From RGIG4097 sp045613765 (GTDB taxonomy: Bacteria > Bacillota > Clostridia > Christensenellales > CAG-917), in NCBI GenBank assembly GCA_045613765.1, contig JAZLBO010000012.1:25470-89469 (forward strand): 64,000 bases of DNA, in the 5' to 3' direction. This document shows, one piece after another, positions 25,723 through 33,629 of the stretch; within the stretch, counting starts at the first letter, position 1; the number at the start of each line of letters is the position of its first letter. The notes under the pieces are model-generated. The model was not told where the DNA came from. It searched no databases and worked only from the letters and a program-made list of their open reading frames with translations. The position numbers were made by a program, and so were the translations under genes.

Positions 25723-27054
25723 CTATTGATTGTGTCTGTATGTATCCCCATTTTTTTGAGGTTTCATTGTTTTTCTTGCTTGTTGTCTTTCTTTTATAAC
25801 CTTTTCAAAGCCATTTTCTGTGGGGTCATAAAATACTGCATCTTTGATTTCGTCCGGCAAGTATTGTTGTTCAACCCAGCCACCAAAATCGTGAGGATAT
25901 TTATATCCGGACACTTTTTCTGTTTTGAAATTTGTGTCACGAAGATAAAGTGGCACGCTTTCATGCTTGATTGTCTTCACTGCTTGCTCTGCACTGTAAA
26001 GTGCTTCCACAACTCTATTTGACTTGGGTGCTTCTGCCACGTAAATTATGCCTTCCACAAGAGGTATTCTTCCTTCAGGCAAGCCTATTTTTTCAAATGC
26101 CTGCATAGCAGAAACTGCCACGTTGAGTGCATTTGGATCTGCAAGACCAACATCTTCTGCGGCGTGTATAACAATTCTTCTTGCAATGAGCATAGGATCG
26201 CAACCTGCTTCAAGAAGTCGCTCTGCCCAATATATTGCTGCATTTGAATCACTGCCACGCATACTCTTTATGAAGGCGGAAATGATGTCATAATACATGC
26301 TTTCATCAAATGACAATGCCTTCTTTTGGATTGATTGCTCTGCCACTTCTTTTGTTATGCAAATATCACCATCACTATTGGCGTGAGTTGTCAGTGCTGC
26401 AAGTTCAAGAGCGTTGAGTGCAGTACGCAAATCTCCACCAGATGCCCAAGCGAGATGATGCAATGCATCATCATCTGCTTTTATTTGCATAAATCCAATG
26501 CCACGATCCTTGTCTTCTATTGCTCTTTTAAGACCAACCAAAATATCTTTTTCGGTCAAGCGTGAGAACTCAAAAACACGGCATCTTGACACTATTGCTC
26601 GTGTCATATTTGCATAGGGATTTTCTGTGGTTGAGCCAATGAAAATGATATGACCTTGTTCAACTGCTTGCAAAACACTGTCACTCTGTGCTTTATTCCA
26701 TCTGTGACACTCATCAAGGAGCAAATAAGTCTTCTTTCCGTACATACGAAGAAGATCTTTTGCCTCATCAATAACTCTTTTTGCATCAGCAACACCTGCT
26801 GTCACTGCATTGAGTTTGACAAAATTGGCATTTGTGTTCTCTGCAATGATGTTTGCAAGTGTTGTCTTGCCTGTGCCGGGAGGACCGTAAAAGATGCAAC
26901 TGCCAAGACGCCCTGCAGAAATTGCACGACGAAGCAACGAGCCATCTCCGACAATCTTTGATTGTCCAATAAACTCGTCTATTGTTCTTGGGCGCATTCT
27001 CTCGGCGAGAGGCGCAAGTTTTTCTTCATGATTTTGAAGGTCAAATAAATCCAT
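25723..27054 (-). CDS. rarA: Replication-associated recombination protein RarA (MgsA), AAA+ ATPase
   Basis: AAA+ clamp-loader-like ATPase acting at stalled forks. N-terminal LAERMRPRTIDEFIGQSKI, Walker A GPPGTGKTTLA (~res 58), Walker B YLLLDECHRWNKAQSD (usually DEIHRFNK), sensor 1 GSTTENP, arginine finger region VSRCRVFEF, and the C-terminal tetramerisation domain with YKYPHDFGGWVEQQYLP. 443 aa is normal. The -10 box lies 8 bases before the ATG and there is no ribosome site, so the mRNA is probably leaderless. Confidence 0.96.
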   Translation of the reverse strand: MDLFDLQNHEEKLAPLAERMRPRTIDEFIGQSKIVGDGSLLRRAISAGRLGSCIFYGPPGTGKTTLANIIAENTNANFVKLNAVTAGVADAKRVIDEAKDLLRMYGKKTYLLLDECHRWNKAQSDSVLQAVEQGHIIFIGSTTENPYANMTRAIVSRCRVFEFSRLTEKDILVGLKRAIEDKDRGIGFMQIKADDDALHHLAWASGGDLRTALNALELAALTTHANSDGDICITKEVAEQSIQKKALSFDESMYYDIISAFIKSMRGSDSNAAIYWAERLLEAGCDPMLIARRIVIHAAEDVGLADPNALNVAVSAMQAFEKIGLPEGRIPLVEGIIYVAEAPKSNRVVEALYSAEQAVKTIKHESVPLYLRDTNFKTEKVSGYKYPHDFGGWVEQQYLPDEIKDAVFYDPTENGFEKVIKERQQARKTMKPQKNGDTYRHNQ

Positions 27055-27062
27055 ACATGTTT

Positions 27063-27090
27063 ATTATAATAAAAATTTCAAAAAAGTAAA
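27063..27090 (-). promoter_or_regulatory. Promoter of rarA, -10 box directly before the start codon
   Basis: Minus-strand TATAAT (27063-27068) preceded by TTTACT (27085-27090) at 16 bases. Only 8 bases separate the -10 box from the rarA ATG, so transcription should begin at or within 1-2 bases of the start codon. Confidence 0.6.
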
Positions 27091-27183
27091 GACCAAATCT
27101 ACCATTTTGTAGATATTTCATATATTTTTCTTAACGTCCTATCCTTCGTAATTAAATTAGATCGTCAATTCAAATGTGCAAAA

Positions 27184-28611
27184 TCACATATCATCACTTG
27201 GGATTTTTAGAAATATGTCAAGTGGTTTATCTCCAAGTTTGATTGTAGGTATGCCCTCGTATTTTGTCCCATTGCAAAATAATTCACGTTCAGTTGACTT
27301 TTCAATATGAACGGTGTGTTGCATCCCGTTTTCTCTAAAAAATAGGTCAACTTTTTCAATTTTTTCAGGCAAAACTGGATTTATGGTCAATTTTCCATTT
27401 TTTACCGAAATCCCCATTTTTACGGTGTTTTTGGGCTGAAATGTGCTTAAAGTATTCTTGAAAACATTGTTTTGTAGAATACTTTTGTTAGATTTTGCAC
27501 CAAAAATCATGTTCATTGCAAAGGAAGATGACAGGGCAAGATACAAAATTGTCATATTCGATTTGAAACGAGAAATGCAAAAATAACTGCTTGAAAAATT
27601 GATGTTTTTTGATCGAAAGGCACGAGGCTCTGCCCTGTTTGAATATTTTTGGAGGGAATAAGTGTACGCAGTTTCGTCAATGTTTAGTACAGATGATTGA
27701 TTGCTTAATTCAGTGAGAAAAGCGAACTTTGCCTCATTTGGTGCTGTTTGGAAATTTTCATAACTTTCAAGAATTTTCAGTGGCGTATAAAATTTGACAT
27801 AATCGTACTGCTCTACAGATTTCAGTTCGCGGAAAATGGTTTGTGAGAGATTGGTTATATTTTCTATTACGTCAAAGTAAACCAAATTTGCAGATGGACA
27901 ATCAATTTTTTCAATTGAAGACGTAAAATGTAAAAACACATTATTTGTTTTCACTTGGTTGTAGAATTTTCGTTTTTCATAAAATTTTGGGTGTGACGTC
28001 ACTTTTTGTGCATATTGCCCTACTTTAATCAATGTTTCAACACGTAAAGCAACAAAATACAATTTTTCAAGTAAAACAAATTTTGCCATAAGATGAAAAT
28101 TTTGCATTTCAGGAAACGTGATTGTTGATTTCTCGTTGAAGATTTCAAAACAGTGATATGTTCTTTCTGTTGAAATCGTAAAATTGTTTGTTTCAAGGAG
28201 TGATCTGCAAATTTTTTCTATGCGTATACCTGTCTTGTATGCAGGCAAATCGTCGAGTTTTGAAAAATCAATTTTTGACAATTTCTTCAAAAATAAAAAA
28301 TTTTCGTCCACTATGTCACAAAAAGTCTGCAATTCTGGGATGATAAATCTGTTTGATCTTGATTTTTCTATGTCAAGGTGGCGCTTTGCAATATAATTGA
28401 CAAACTTAATTTTGCGCAAAAACATATTGATAGAATACTCTTTTTTGCCGTTTTTGTTGGGCAAAGACACATCTTTTGCAAGATTTTTTATGGTTAAAAT
28501 GAAGTCATCATCTGTGAGCGTTTTTGTAAAGTGCTCTCTTTCTTTTGTTTTGACAAGAAAATATACAAGTATAAATATCAAAGTTATAACTATTGAAATA
28601 GCATATTCCAT
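27184..28611 (-). CDS. NdvB-like protein with catalytic middle missing (relic or reduced protein)
   Basis: 475 aa with an N-terminal membrane helix (~res 3-21). Residues ~95-190 (IVDENFLFLKKL, then LPAYKTGIRIEKICRSLLET, ending HLMAKFVLLEKL) follow the N-terminal region of giant cyclic beta-1,2-glucan synthases, whose pattern there is LP...RVYAIA-x-E-L...LTIGELWALP-x-M-x-R-x-A-L-x-E-N-L. Residues ~260-325 (FRELKSVEQYDYVKFYTPLK) match the helical block before their membrane region. A short hydrophobic stretch (~360-375) is followed at once by a C-terminal module (LTINPVLPEKIEKVDLFF, ~405-422) like the last beta-domain of GH94 enzymes (LxIDPCIPxxW). The glycosyltransferase, glucoamylase-like and GH94 catalytic parts (~2,000 residues in full-length proteins) are absent. 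The frame is intact and AT-rich. Homology is inferred by eye. Confidence 0.5.
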   Translation of the reverse strand: MEYAISIVITLIFILVYFLVKTKEREHFTKTLTDDDFILTIKNLAKDVSLPNKNGKKEYSINMFLRKIKFVNYIAKRHLDIEKSRSNRFIIPELQTFCDIVDENFLFLKKLSKIDFSKLDDLPAYKTGIRIEKICRSLLETNNFTISTERTYHCFEIFNEKSTITFPEMQNFHLMAKFVLLEKLYFVALRVETLIKVGQYAQKVTSHPKFYEKRKFYNQVKTNNVFLHFTSSIEKIDCPSANLVYFDVIENITNLSQTIFRELKSVEQYDYVKFYTPLKILESYENFQTAPNEAKFAFLTELSNQSSVLNIDETAYTYSLQKYSNRAEPRAFRSKNINFSSSYFCISRFKSNMTILYLALSSSFAMNMIFGAKSNKSILQNNVFKNTLSTFQPKNTVKMGISVKNGKLTINPVLPEKIEKVDLFFRENGMQHTVHIEKSTERELFCNGTKYEGIPTIKLGDKPLDIFLKIPSDDM

Positions 28612-29002
28612 ATTGCAATTATGTCCAAACGTTGCAAATTAAAACGAGATGATCTTTGCTCGTGTAAAATAAATAAAAATTTGTTTAATTCGGTTGATTG
28701 TATATTTGAATTTTTTTTCTCGTAATTTTGCATAGATACCCTATCGTATATGCTTGAAAAGATGAGAAAAACTTCAATTTTTAGATAGAAACCAATTTTT
28801 CCAAAAACAAAATTTCAAAATCTTTCAAAAAATGTTTCACGCGTGTTTCACAAAAAATGCGCCTTTTTTTACATGGAGAAAGAAGATTTTGTGTGAATAA
28901 AATTTTGAAAAAAGCGTGAATTTGAAAAATTGAAAAGCATGATATTCTGCTCTACCCCAAAAAAATAGGAACTAACTATAGAGTTGTAAATTTGGAAATA
29001 CA
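28612..29002. other. AT-rich intergenic stretch with a short MFH-type reading frame
   Basis: About 390 bases, very A+T-rich. It holds a possible weak stem ACGAG...CTCGT (minus-strand side, near 28645-28670), probably upstream of the NdvB-like gene, and a 22-codon plus-strand frame at 28832-28900 (start M-F-H-A-C-F-T-K) that resembles one at 29664-29756. I see no gene with clear support. Confidence 0.4.
28832..28900 (+). repeat. Imperfect repeat copy 1 (MFH-type mini-frame)
   Basis: Begins ATGTTTCACGCGTGTTTCAC and ends in TAA after 22 codons. It resembles 29664-29756 over about 55 bases (shared ATGTTTCA, GTTTCACA, AAAAAT, CATGGA/CAATGGA and AAAGAA in the same order). It could be a diverged mobile scrap, a shared regulatory element or chance in AT-rich DNA. 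Confidence 0.3.
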
Positions 29003-29036
29003 AAAAAATATAGCCCATTGCTGGACTATATTTTTT
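29003..29036 (-). terminator. Intrinsic terminator of the small lipoprotein gene
   Basis: An 11-bp stem AAAAAATATAG / CTATATTTTTT with a 12-base loop, followed by T residues on the minus strand, about 45 bases past the lipoprotein stop. Confidence 0.7.
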
Positions 29037-29079
29037 AGGAAGTTATGAAAATGAAAGATGGAAAATATTGTTTTTGTTG

Positions 29080-29478
29080 TTATTTGTCAAATGAAAGGCT
29101 AAATGTGCCAAGTTTTGCGTCTTTTATTGCTTGATCTGTGCCTGCAATTACTTTGCTATCGCCAAAATCACTTTCTATTGTTGTTATGCCATTGCGACCT
29201 CTATAGTCGATTTCTTTTTCAACCCAATCACAATAACTTGAATCAGTGACCCAATATATTACGATATAATCTTCGCCTTTTGTTGCTTCAAGTTTTGATC
29301 TTGTGTATCCGTTGGGGAAAGTTTCAATTTCTACTGAGTATCCTGCACTTTCAAGGTTGGCTTTTACTTCTTCAACGGGAGGCACGCTTGTGATGAGTGT
29401 AAAATTGCACGCCACGAGTGTTATTGAAAGAATTGCGAGCAGTGTCACTGCCAATACAATTTTTGTTACTTTTTTCAT
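29080..29478 (-). CDS. Small putative lipoprotein, function unknown
   Basis: 132 aa. The N-terminus is a lipoprotein signal: KKVTK, a hydrophobic core (IVLAVTLLAILSITL) and the lipobox LVAC with Cys24 as predicted lipidation site. The mature part starts with a short linker and a motif VEEVKANLESAGYSVEIET typical of small extracytoplasmic alpha/beta proteins of Clostridia. I recognise no named family. It has a good ribosome site (AAGGAGA) and its own terminator, so it is probably monocistronic. Confidence 0.75.
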   Translation of the reverse strand: MKKVTKIVLAVTLLAILSITLVACNFTLITSVPPVEEVKANLESAGYSVEIETFPNGYTRSKLEATKGEDYIVIYWVTDSSYCDWVEKEIDYRGRNGITTIESDFGDSKVIAGTDQAIKDAKLGTFSLSFDK

Positions 29479-29663
29479 TTTATCTCCTTTGACGGAACTG
29501 AAATTTTGCCGTCATTTATATTGTACATATAGTATATCAAAGGAATACGTAAAGAAAAATGACTGTAGAGTCAAAATAACCTGCTCTATTTTGCGCTAAA
29601 AGCAAAAATGCCATAGAATTGACCAAATTATATTAAAATTAATGTTTTTACCAATAAAACACT

Positions 29664-29756
29664 ATGTTTCATGGCAGTTTCACAGAAAAATACCCCCAAA
29701 TTTTCAATGGACAAAGAAATGTTGCTCTTTTGTATTGTTTTGATTTTAATTTTTAA
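29664..29756 (+). repeat. Imperfect repeat copy 2 (MFH-type mini-frame)
   Basis: A 30-codon frame starting M-F-H-G-S-F-T-E-K-Y-P-Q-I-F, the partner of 28832-28900. The two lie on either side of the lipoprotein gene in the same orientation. No ribosome site is evident before either one. Confidence 0.3.
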
Positions 29757-29802
29757 TTTTATAAATGATGATTAAAATCAAACAAATTGGCAAAAAGAAA
29801 AA

Positions 29803-29820
29803 ACACTTCCCAAGAAGTGT
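29803..29820 (-). terminator. Intrinsic terminator of rnpB
   Basis: ACACTTC-TTGG-GAAGTGT stem with a TTTTTCTTTTT run on the minus strand, 11 bases beyond the RNase P RNA 3' end. Confidence 0.92.
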
Positions 29821-29831
29821 CTTTCTCATTT

Positions 29832-30160
29832 GCGAGATTAGTCTATAAGCCGAGTTCTGTCTTGAACGGTCATCTATCTAGGCGATACGTTGCCGTATCG
29901 CTCAAGCGACTTGTGGAGCGGGCGGGCAACCCTATATTGCTCCGTGTCTTGCATCGAGTGGGGTTTACATCACGCCTCGTCACCGATTTGTGGGTGAGCT
30001 CTTACCTCGCCTTTCCATCCTTACCCAACAAGTTGGGCGGTATTTTTCTGTTGCACTTTCCTTAAAGTCGCCTTCACAGGTATTTCACCTGCACCCTTGC
30101 CCTATGATGCTCGGACTTTCCTCACGGTATTACTACCCCGCGACCGTCCGGCTAACTCGC
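29832..30160 (-). ncRNA. rnpB: RNase P RNA, class A
   Basis: Catalytic RNA that matures tRNA 5' ends. On the minus strand, P1 is closed by GCGAG at the 5' end and CTCGC at the 3' end. The universal cores are present: GAGGAAAGTCCGAGC (CR-I, 30108-30122 region), ACAGAAAAATACCGCC (CR-II/III), a GGTAAG-containing stretch near CR-IV, and the 3' segment GAACTCGGCTTATAGA (CR-V). The CR-V and P4 halves make this the ancestral class A fold rather than the Bacillus class B. About 329 nt. It has its own promoter and terminator. Confidence 0.97.
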
Positions 30161-30166
30161 AAAAGT

Positions 30167-30195
30167 ATAATATCACAATCCCGTGCCTATTGCAA
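30167..30195 (-). promoter_or_regulatory. Promoter of rnpB (TTGCAA-17-TATTAT)
   Basis: Minus-strand TTGCAA (30190-30195) and TATTAT (30167-30172) with a 17-base spacer; the -10 box ends 6 bases before the RNA 5' end, as expected. Confidence 0.85.
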
Positions 30196-30236
30196 CACAT
30201 TGAGTTTGTTTTGTAAATCTAATGTGGAATAATGAA

Positions 30237-30262
30237 AAAATCAAGCCGATTTGACTTGATTT
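30237..30262 (-). terminator. Intrinsic terminator of nadK-argR-recN
   Basis: AAAATCAAG / CTTGATTTT stem followed by TTTCATT on the minus strand, about 50 bases past the recN stop. Confidence 0.75.
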
Positions 30263-30312
30263 TTGTTTGTGTTGGTTTGTTTTCTTTGGTGTGTTGCCTA
30301 TTTTGATTGTGA

Positions 30313-32004
30313 CTACTTGAGGCTTTGTTTATATTTGTCTGCCCAACTCTTCATTTCTTTTGCATGAGGTATTGCATGGACTGAATAGTCTTTGCCACCA
30401 ATAAGTCTTGCCACTTCGTCGGTGTTGTCTTGAAGGAGATTGAGATGCGTATTTGTCTTGCCGTTTTCAGTTGATTTTGCGATTAAGAAATGGTTGTCTG
30501 CCATAGCAGCAAGTGAAGGCATGTGTGTGACTGCAATCACTTGACGCTTGCGAGATATATTGCACATCTTCTCTGACACAACAGCAGAAATATTGCCCGA
30601 AATACCCGTGTCAATTTCGTCAAAGATCATTGTGCCAACGCTGTCAACGTCTGCAAGAATATTCTTGAGAGCAAGCATAAATCTTGACATTTCGCCACCT
30701 GATATGATCTTTGCAAGAGGTTTCAAAGGCTCGCCAACATTGGGGGAAATCAAGAACTCAACGTTGTCTGCGCCGTTTGATGAAAACTCGTCAGGCGTTT
30801 CGGTTGTATTAATTTGAACTGTAAAGGTGCTTCCACCCATACCCAGATCCTTAAGTTCGCCAATGATTGATTTTTCAAATGAATTTGCAATTTTTTGACG
30901 TGAAATTGTGAGATTTTGGCAAGCAGTTTCAAGAGTTGCCACGGCCTTTTTAAGTTCGTTTTCTATTGCTATTACTCTATCTCCTGCATTTGACAATCTC
31001 TCGTGTTCTTCAACGGCCTTGTTGTAAAAATCAGTGAGTGCATTGTAGTTGCCACCGTACTTTCTTTGGATCATACGGACAACTTCAAGTCTTTCTTCAA
31101 TTTGTTCTGCACTGTGACGATCGTAGTCAAGTTCATCAAGGATTGACTTTACAGTGTCTGCAACGTCAATGATTTCTGCTCTTGAATCTTCAAGGCGCTC
31201 AGTCAAACCATCAATGCGACTGTCGTATTGAGAAATCATATTGAGCGTTGACACAGTTGATTTGAGTGCAGGGCTTACTGCCGTGCTATCGTATCCGTCA
31301 AGAAGGTTCTTTGCATTGTTGAGAGCCTCCAAAATGCGCTCCATATTGCGAATACGCTTGCGCTTTTCAAGAAGTTCATCTTCTTCTCCATCTTTGACGT
31401 CTGCCTTTTCAATTTCGTTGATTTGATAGGACAAGATGTCAAGGCGTCTAACCCTTTCATCTTCGTCCCCAAACGAGTTGAATTCTCTCTTGAGTGCAGT
31501 ATAGTTTTTGTATGCGTCCTTGACTTTGTCAAGGAGTGTTGCGTGCTTGTCCCCACCAAGACTGTCAAGAAGTGCAATATGTGAGTTGGGATTGAGCAAA
31601 GATTGATGCTCGTGTTGACCGTGTATGTCAACAAGAAGTTCTGTAAGCCCTTTGAGAGTTGACAACGTTGTCACTCTGCCATTGATACGGCAAGAATTTT
31701 TGCCTTCAGTGGTCATCTTTCGATTAAGGATCAAAACTTCTTCAACTTCAATGCCAATTTCTTCAAGGTACTCTTGAATTTGGGGTGTAATATAGTCGCT
31801 GAAAACAGCCTCAACCACGGCATAGTCAGTGCCGTATCTAATAAGAGAGCGATCTGCTCTTTCGCCCAACACGAAAGACACGGCGTCAATGATAATTGAC
31901 TTACCTGCGCCGGTTTCACCACTCAAGATATTTAGACCATTGCCAAGTTCTACATAGAGTTTGTCAATGAGTGCTATGTTTTCAACTGAAAGACTTTGTA
32001 TCAT
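30313..32004 (-). CDS. recN: DNA repair protein RecN
   Basis: SMC-like ATPase acting early in double-strand break repair. Walker A GETGAGKSIIIDAVSF (~res 30-45), a central coiled-coil region (~150-370), ABC signature SGGEMSRFMLALK (~435), Walker B TMIFDEIDTGISG (~460). 563 aa is normal. Its ATG overlaps the argR stop, reproducing the widespread nadK-argR-recN cluster. Confidence 0.97.
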   Translation of the reverse strand: MIQSLSVENIALIDKLYVELGNGLNILSGETGAGKSIIIDAVSFVLGERADRSLIRYGTDYAVVEAVFSDYITPQIQEYLEEIGIEVEEVLILNRKMTTEGKNSCRINGRVTTLSTLKGLTELLVDIHGQHEHQSLLNPNSHIALLDSLGGDKHATLLDKVKDAYKNYTALKREFNSFGDEDERVRRLDILSYQINEIEKADVKDGEEDELLEKRKRIRNMERILEALNNAKNLLDGYDSTAVSPALKSTVSTLNMISQYDSRIDGLTERLEDSRAEIIDVADTVKSILDELDYDRHSAEQIEERLEVVRMIQRKYGGNYNALTDFYNKAVEEHERLSNAGDRVIAIENELKKAVATLETACQNLTISRQKIANSFEKSIIGELKDLGMGGSTFTVQINTTETPDEFSSNGADNVEFLISPNVGEPLKPLAKIISGGEMSRFMLALKNILADVDSVGTMIFDEIDTGISGNISAVVSEKMCNISRKRQVIAVTHMPSLAAMADNHFLIAKSTENGKTNTHLNLLQDNTDEVARLIGGKDYSVHAIPHAKEMKSWADKYKQSLK

Positions 32005-32459
32005 TATTTCAAAATGTTTTCGAGATTTTCAACGATTCCGTTGACGTTTTCCAATGAGTCAACTGCAACAAAGATTGTGTTGTCACCTGCGATAACCCCA
32101 AGGATTTCTTCCAAGTCAAGACGATCAATGAATTCTGCAGCAGCACTTGCACTGCCTTGCTCTGTCTTGATGACGATAAGGTTTTCTGCTGAACGAATTG
32201 ACAAAACTGTATTACGGAAAATCTTGACAAATTTGTCTGCAGATGAAGGCTCTTTGGGTTGTTGTGCAACGTACTTGTAATGTCTGCCGTCGTCAGTAAA
32301 CGTCTTGATGATGTTCATATCCTTGATGTCACGGCTTACTGTTGCTTGTGTTACGGAATAACCGTCTGCACGAAGGCGTGCAACCAATTCTTCTTGTGTG
32401 TCGATATCGTATTTTGTGATGATTTCAAGTATTTTGAGTTGTCTTGTTGCTCTTGCCAT
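32004..32459 (-). CDS. argR: Arginine repressor ArgR
   Basis: Winged-helix regulator with an arginine-binding hexamerisation domain. I chose the start MARATRQLKILEII at 32459, which has AAAGGTG upstream and gives 151 aa. The DNA-binding half contains TQEELVARLRADGYSVTQAT and VSRDIKDM; the C-terminal half has the arginine-contact pattern GVIAGDNTIFVAV. It overlaps recN by one base. No arginine biosynthesis genes are in this window. Confidence 0.95.
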   Translation of the reverse strand: MARATRQLKILEIITKYDIDTQEELVARLRADGYSVTQATVSRDIKDMNIIKTFTDDGRHYKYVAQQPKEPSSADKFVKIFRNTVLSIRSAENLIVIKTEQGSASAAAEFIDRLDLEEILGVIAGDNTIFVAVDSLENVNGIVENLENILK

Positions 32460-32476
32460 TTTATCACCTTTGTGGG

Positions 32477-33256
32477 TCAGTCTGTGATGCCCCACTTGTT
32501 CATTTTTTCGTATAGTTTGTTGTAGAAGTTTGTTTTGCCACTTATAAACTTTGCAGTCCTTGTTGACTTGACAAATTCAACTCTATCAGTGTTTTCAAGT
32601 GCGATTTGATCTCTGCCATCTGCAATGACAATTCCATCAGTGCCAAGGGTTTCAATCTCAATTTTGCTATTCCCGGACACGATTATCGGGCGAGAATTGA
32701 GAGAGTGAGCACATATTGGATTGATGATAATTGCATCAACGTCAGGCGCTACAATAGGGCCACCTGCCGACAATGAGTATGCCGTTGAGCCTGTTGGAGA
32801 TGAAATGATGACGCCATCTGCATGGTATTTGTGGGCAAATACACCATTTATCTTCACTGACAAGTGTATGGGCTTGGATGAAGTTGTTTTGACAACGAAA
32901 TCATTGAGAGCATATTGTTTGTTGCCGTCAACGGTTGTTTCAAGAAGGTTGCGACAAGTAAGATGGTCGCTTTCAAGTGCCTTTGACAACTCCTCTGCCG
33001 TCACATTGGACTCATATTGAGTGAGAAAACCAACATTGCCCAAGTTTACGCCAAGTATGGGGCAGGTCGCTTTTGTTGACGCGTAAAGCATAGTGCCGTC
33101 CCCACCAAACACCAAAAGACGATCAAAACAAGCGCAATCGTCAGTCAAATTGTCAAGTTCGACAATATTATGACCGAGAGCCGTCAAATCTTTTGTCAAG
33201 GATAGTTTTGTTTCATTGTCCTTGAGATTGGTTTTGGAATAAACTGCCACTTTCAT
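32477..33256 (-). CDS. nadK: NAD kinase
   Basis: Phosphorylates NAD to NADP. Motifs: LLVFGGDGTMLYAST (GGDGT, ~res 52), NLGNVGFLTQYE (~77), NDFVVKTT and DGVIISSPTGSTAYSLSAGGP read in two parts (~150-170). I chose the start MKVAVYSK (33256), giving 259 aa; four codons upstream is another ATG. The -10 box ends 10 bases before this ATG and there is no ribosome site, suggesting a leaderless or near-leaderless message. First gene of nadK-argR-recN. Confidence 0.95.
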   Translation of the reverse strand: MKVAVYSKTNLKDNETKLSLTKDLTALGHNIVELDNLTDDCACFDRLLVFGGDGTMLYASTKATCPILGVNLGNVGFLTQYESNVTAEELSKALESDHLTCRNLLETTVDGNKQYALNDFVVKTTSSKPIHLSVKINGVFAHKYHADGVIISSPTGSTAYSLSAGGPIVAPDVDAIIINPICAHSLNSRPIIVSGNSKIEIETLGTDGIVIADGRDQIALENTDRVEFVKSTRTAKFISGKTNFYNKLYEKMNKWGITD

Positions 33257-33266
33257 AATCGTCATC

Positions 33267-33295
33267 ATTATACATTAATATTCATTTTTATACAA
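33267..33295 (-). promoter_or_regulatory. Promoter of nadK-argR-recN (TTGTAT-17-TATAAT)
   Basis: Minus-strand TTGTAT (33290-33295) and perfect TATAAT (33267-33272), 17-base spacer. Predicted start is within about 4 bases of the nadK ATG. Confidence 0.65.
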
Positions 33296-33389
33296 GTGCT
33301 TTACATAAATTATAAATATAATTTTGTAACCTTGAATATGGCGCTATTTTCTTGTTATCCAACAAAATTTGGCTACAAAATACTTTTTC

Positions 33390-33418
33390 TTGACAAATGT
33401 CCATTGTGAAACTATAAT
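33390..33418 (+). promoter_or_regulatory. Perfect sigma-70/A promoter (TTGACA-17-TATAAT)
   Basis: TTGACA (33390-33395) and TATAAT (33413-33418) are both perfect consensus with ideal 17-base spacing. The ATG of the following mini-gene starts 7 bases after the -10 box. Confidence 0.9.
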
Positions 33419-33424
33419 ATAACC

Positions 33425-33538
33425 ATGGAAAATTTATTGTGTATTAGTGATTTGACGGTTAGTTTGATTGGTGCACTCGCAGGGCTTGCTCTTGGCGTGG
33501 CACTTCTTGTGTTCTTTGTTATAAGAAAAAAGGACTAA
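33425..33538 (+). CDS. 37-aa single-pass membrane peptide in its own transcription unit
   Basis: A small gene with everything needed for expression: a perfect promoter just upstream, a 37-codon frame and an intrinsic terminator 25 bases after the stop. The peptide has a short polar N-terminus (MENLLCISDLTVS), a hydrophobic helix (LIGALAGLALGVALLVFFVI, ~res 14-33) with a small-residue G/A pattern, and a basic tail RKKD. Topology is probably N-out/C-in. The -10 box is 7 bases before the ATG and there is no ribosome site, so the mRNA should be leaderless. The helix resembles the N-terminal anchor of RNase Y-type proteins, but no catalytic domain follows. Function unknown. Confidence 0.7.
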   Translation: MENLLCISDLTVSLIGALAGLALGVALLVFFVIRKKD

Positions 33539-33562
33539 CTTTCAATTTTTGGACAAAAATAA

Positions 33563-33584
33563 AACAACCTGTTTTCAGGTTGTT
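33563..33584. terminator. Bidirectional intrinsic terminator
   Basis: AACAACCT-GTTTTC-AGGTTGTT with a T-run on the plus strand and TTTTATTTTT on the minus strand. It ends the mini-gene from the left and the OLE-oapA-tlyA-pcp unit from the right. Confidence 0.9.
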
Positions 33585-33629
33585 TTTTTATTTACTATAT
33601 TTATTGTGTTCAAAAGGATGAAGATGAAA

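Noticed and set aside
28831..28850. Possible parS-like site (TGTTTCACG...)
   Set aside because: The right half is not the inverted complement (expected CGTGAAACA; found CGTGTTTC), so it is not the ParB palindrome.
29787..30232. Plus-strand reading frames of 80-92 codons
   Set aside because: They lie across the RNase P RNA gene, which explains the conserved sequence; no ribosome site or protein-like composition.
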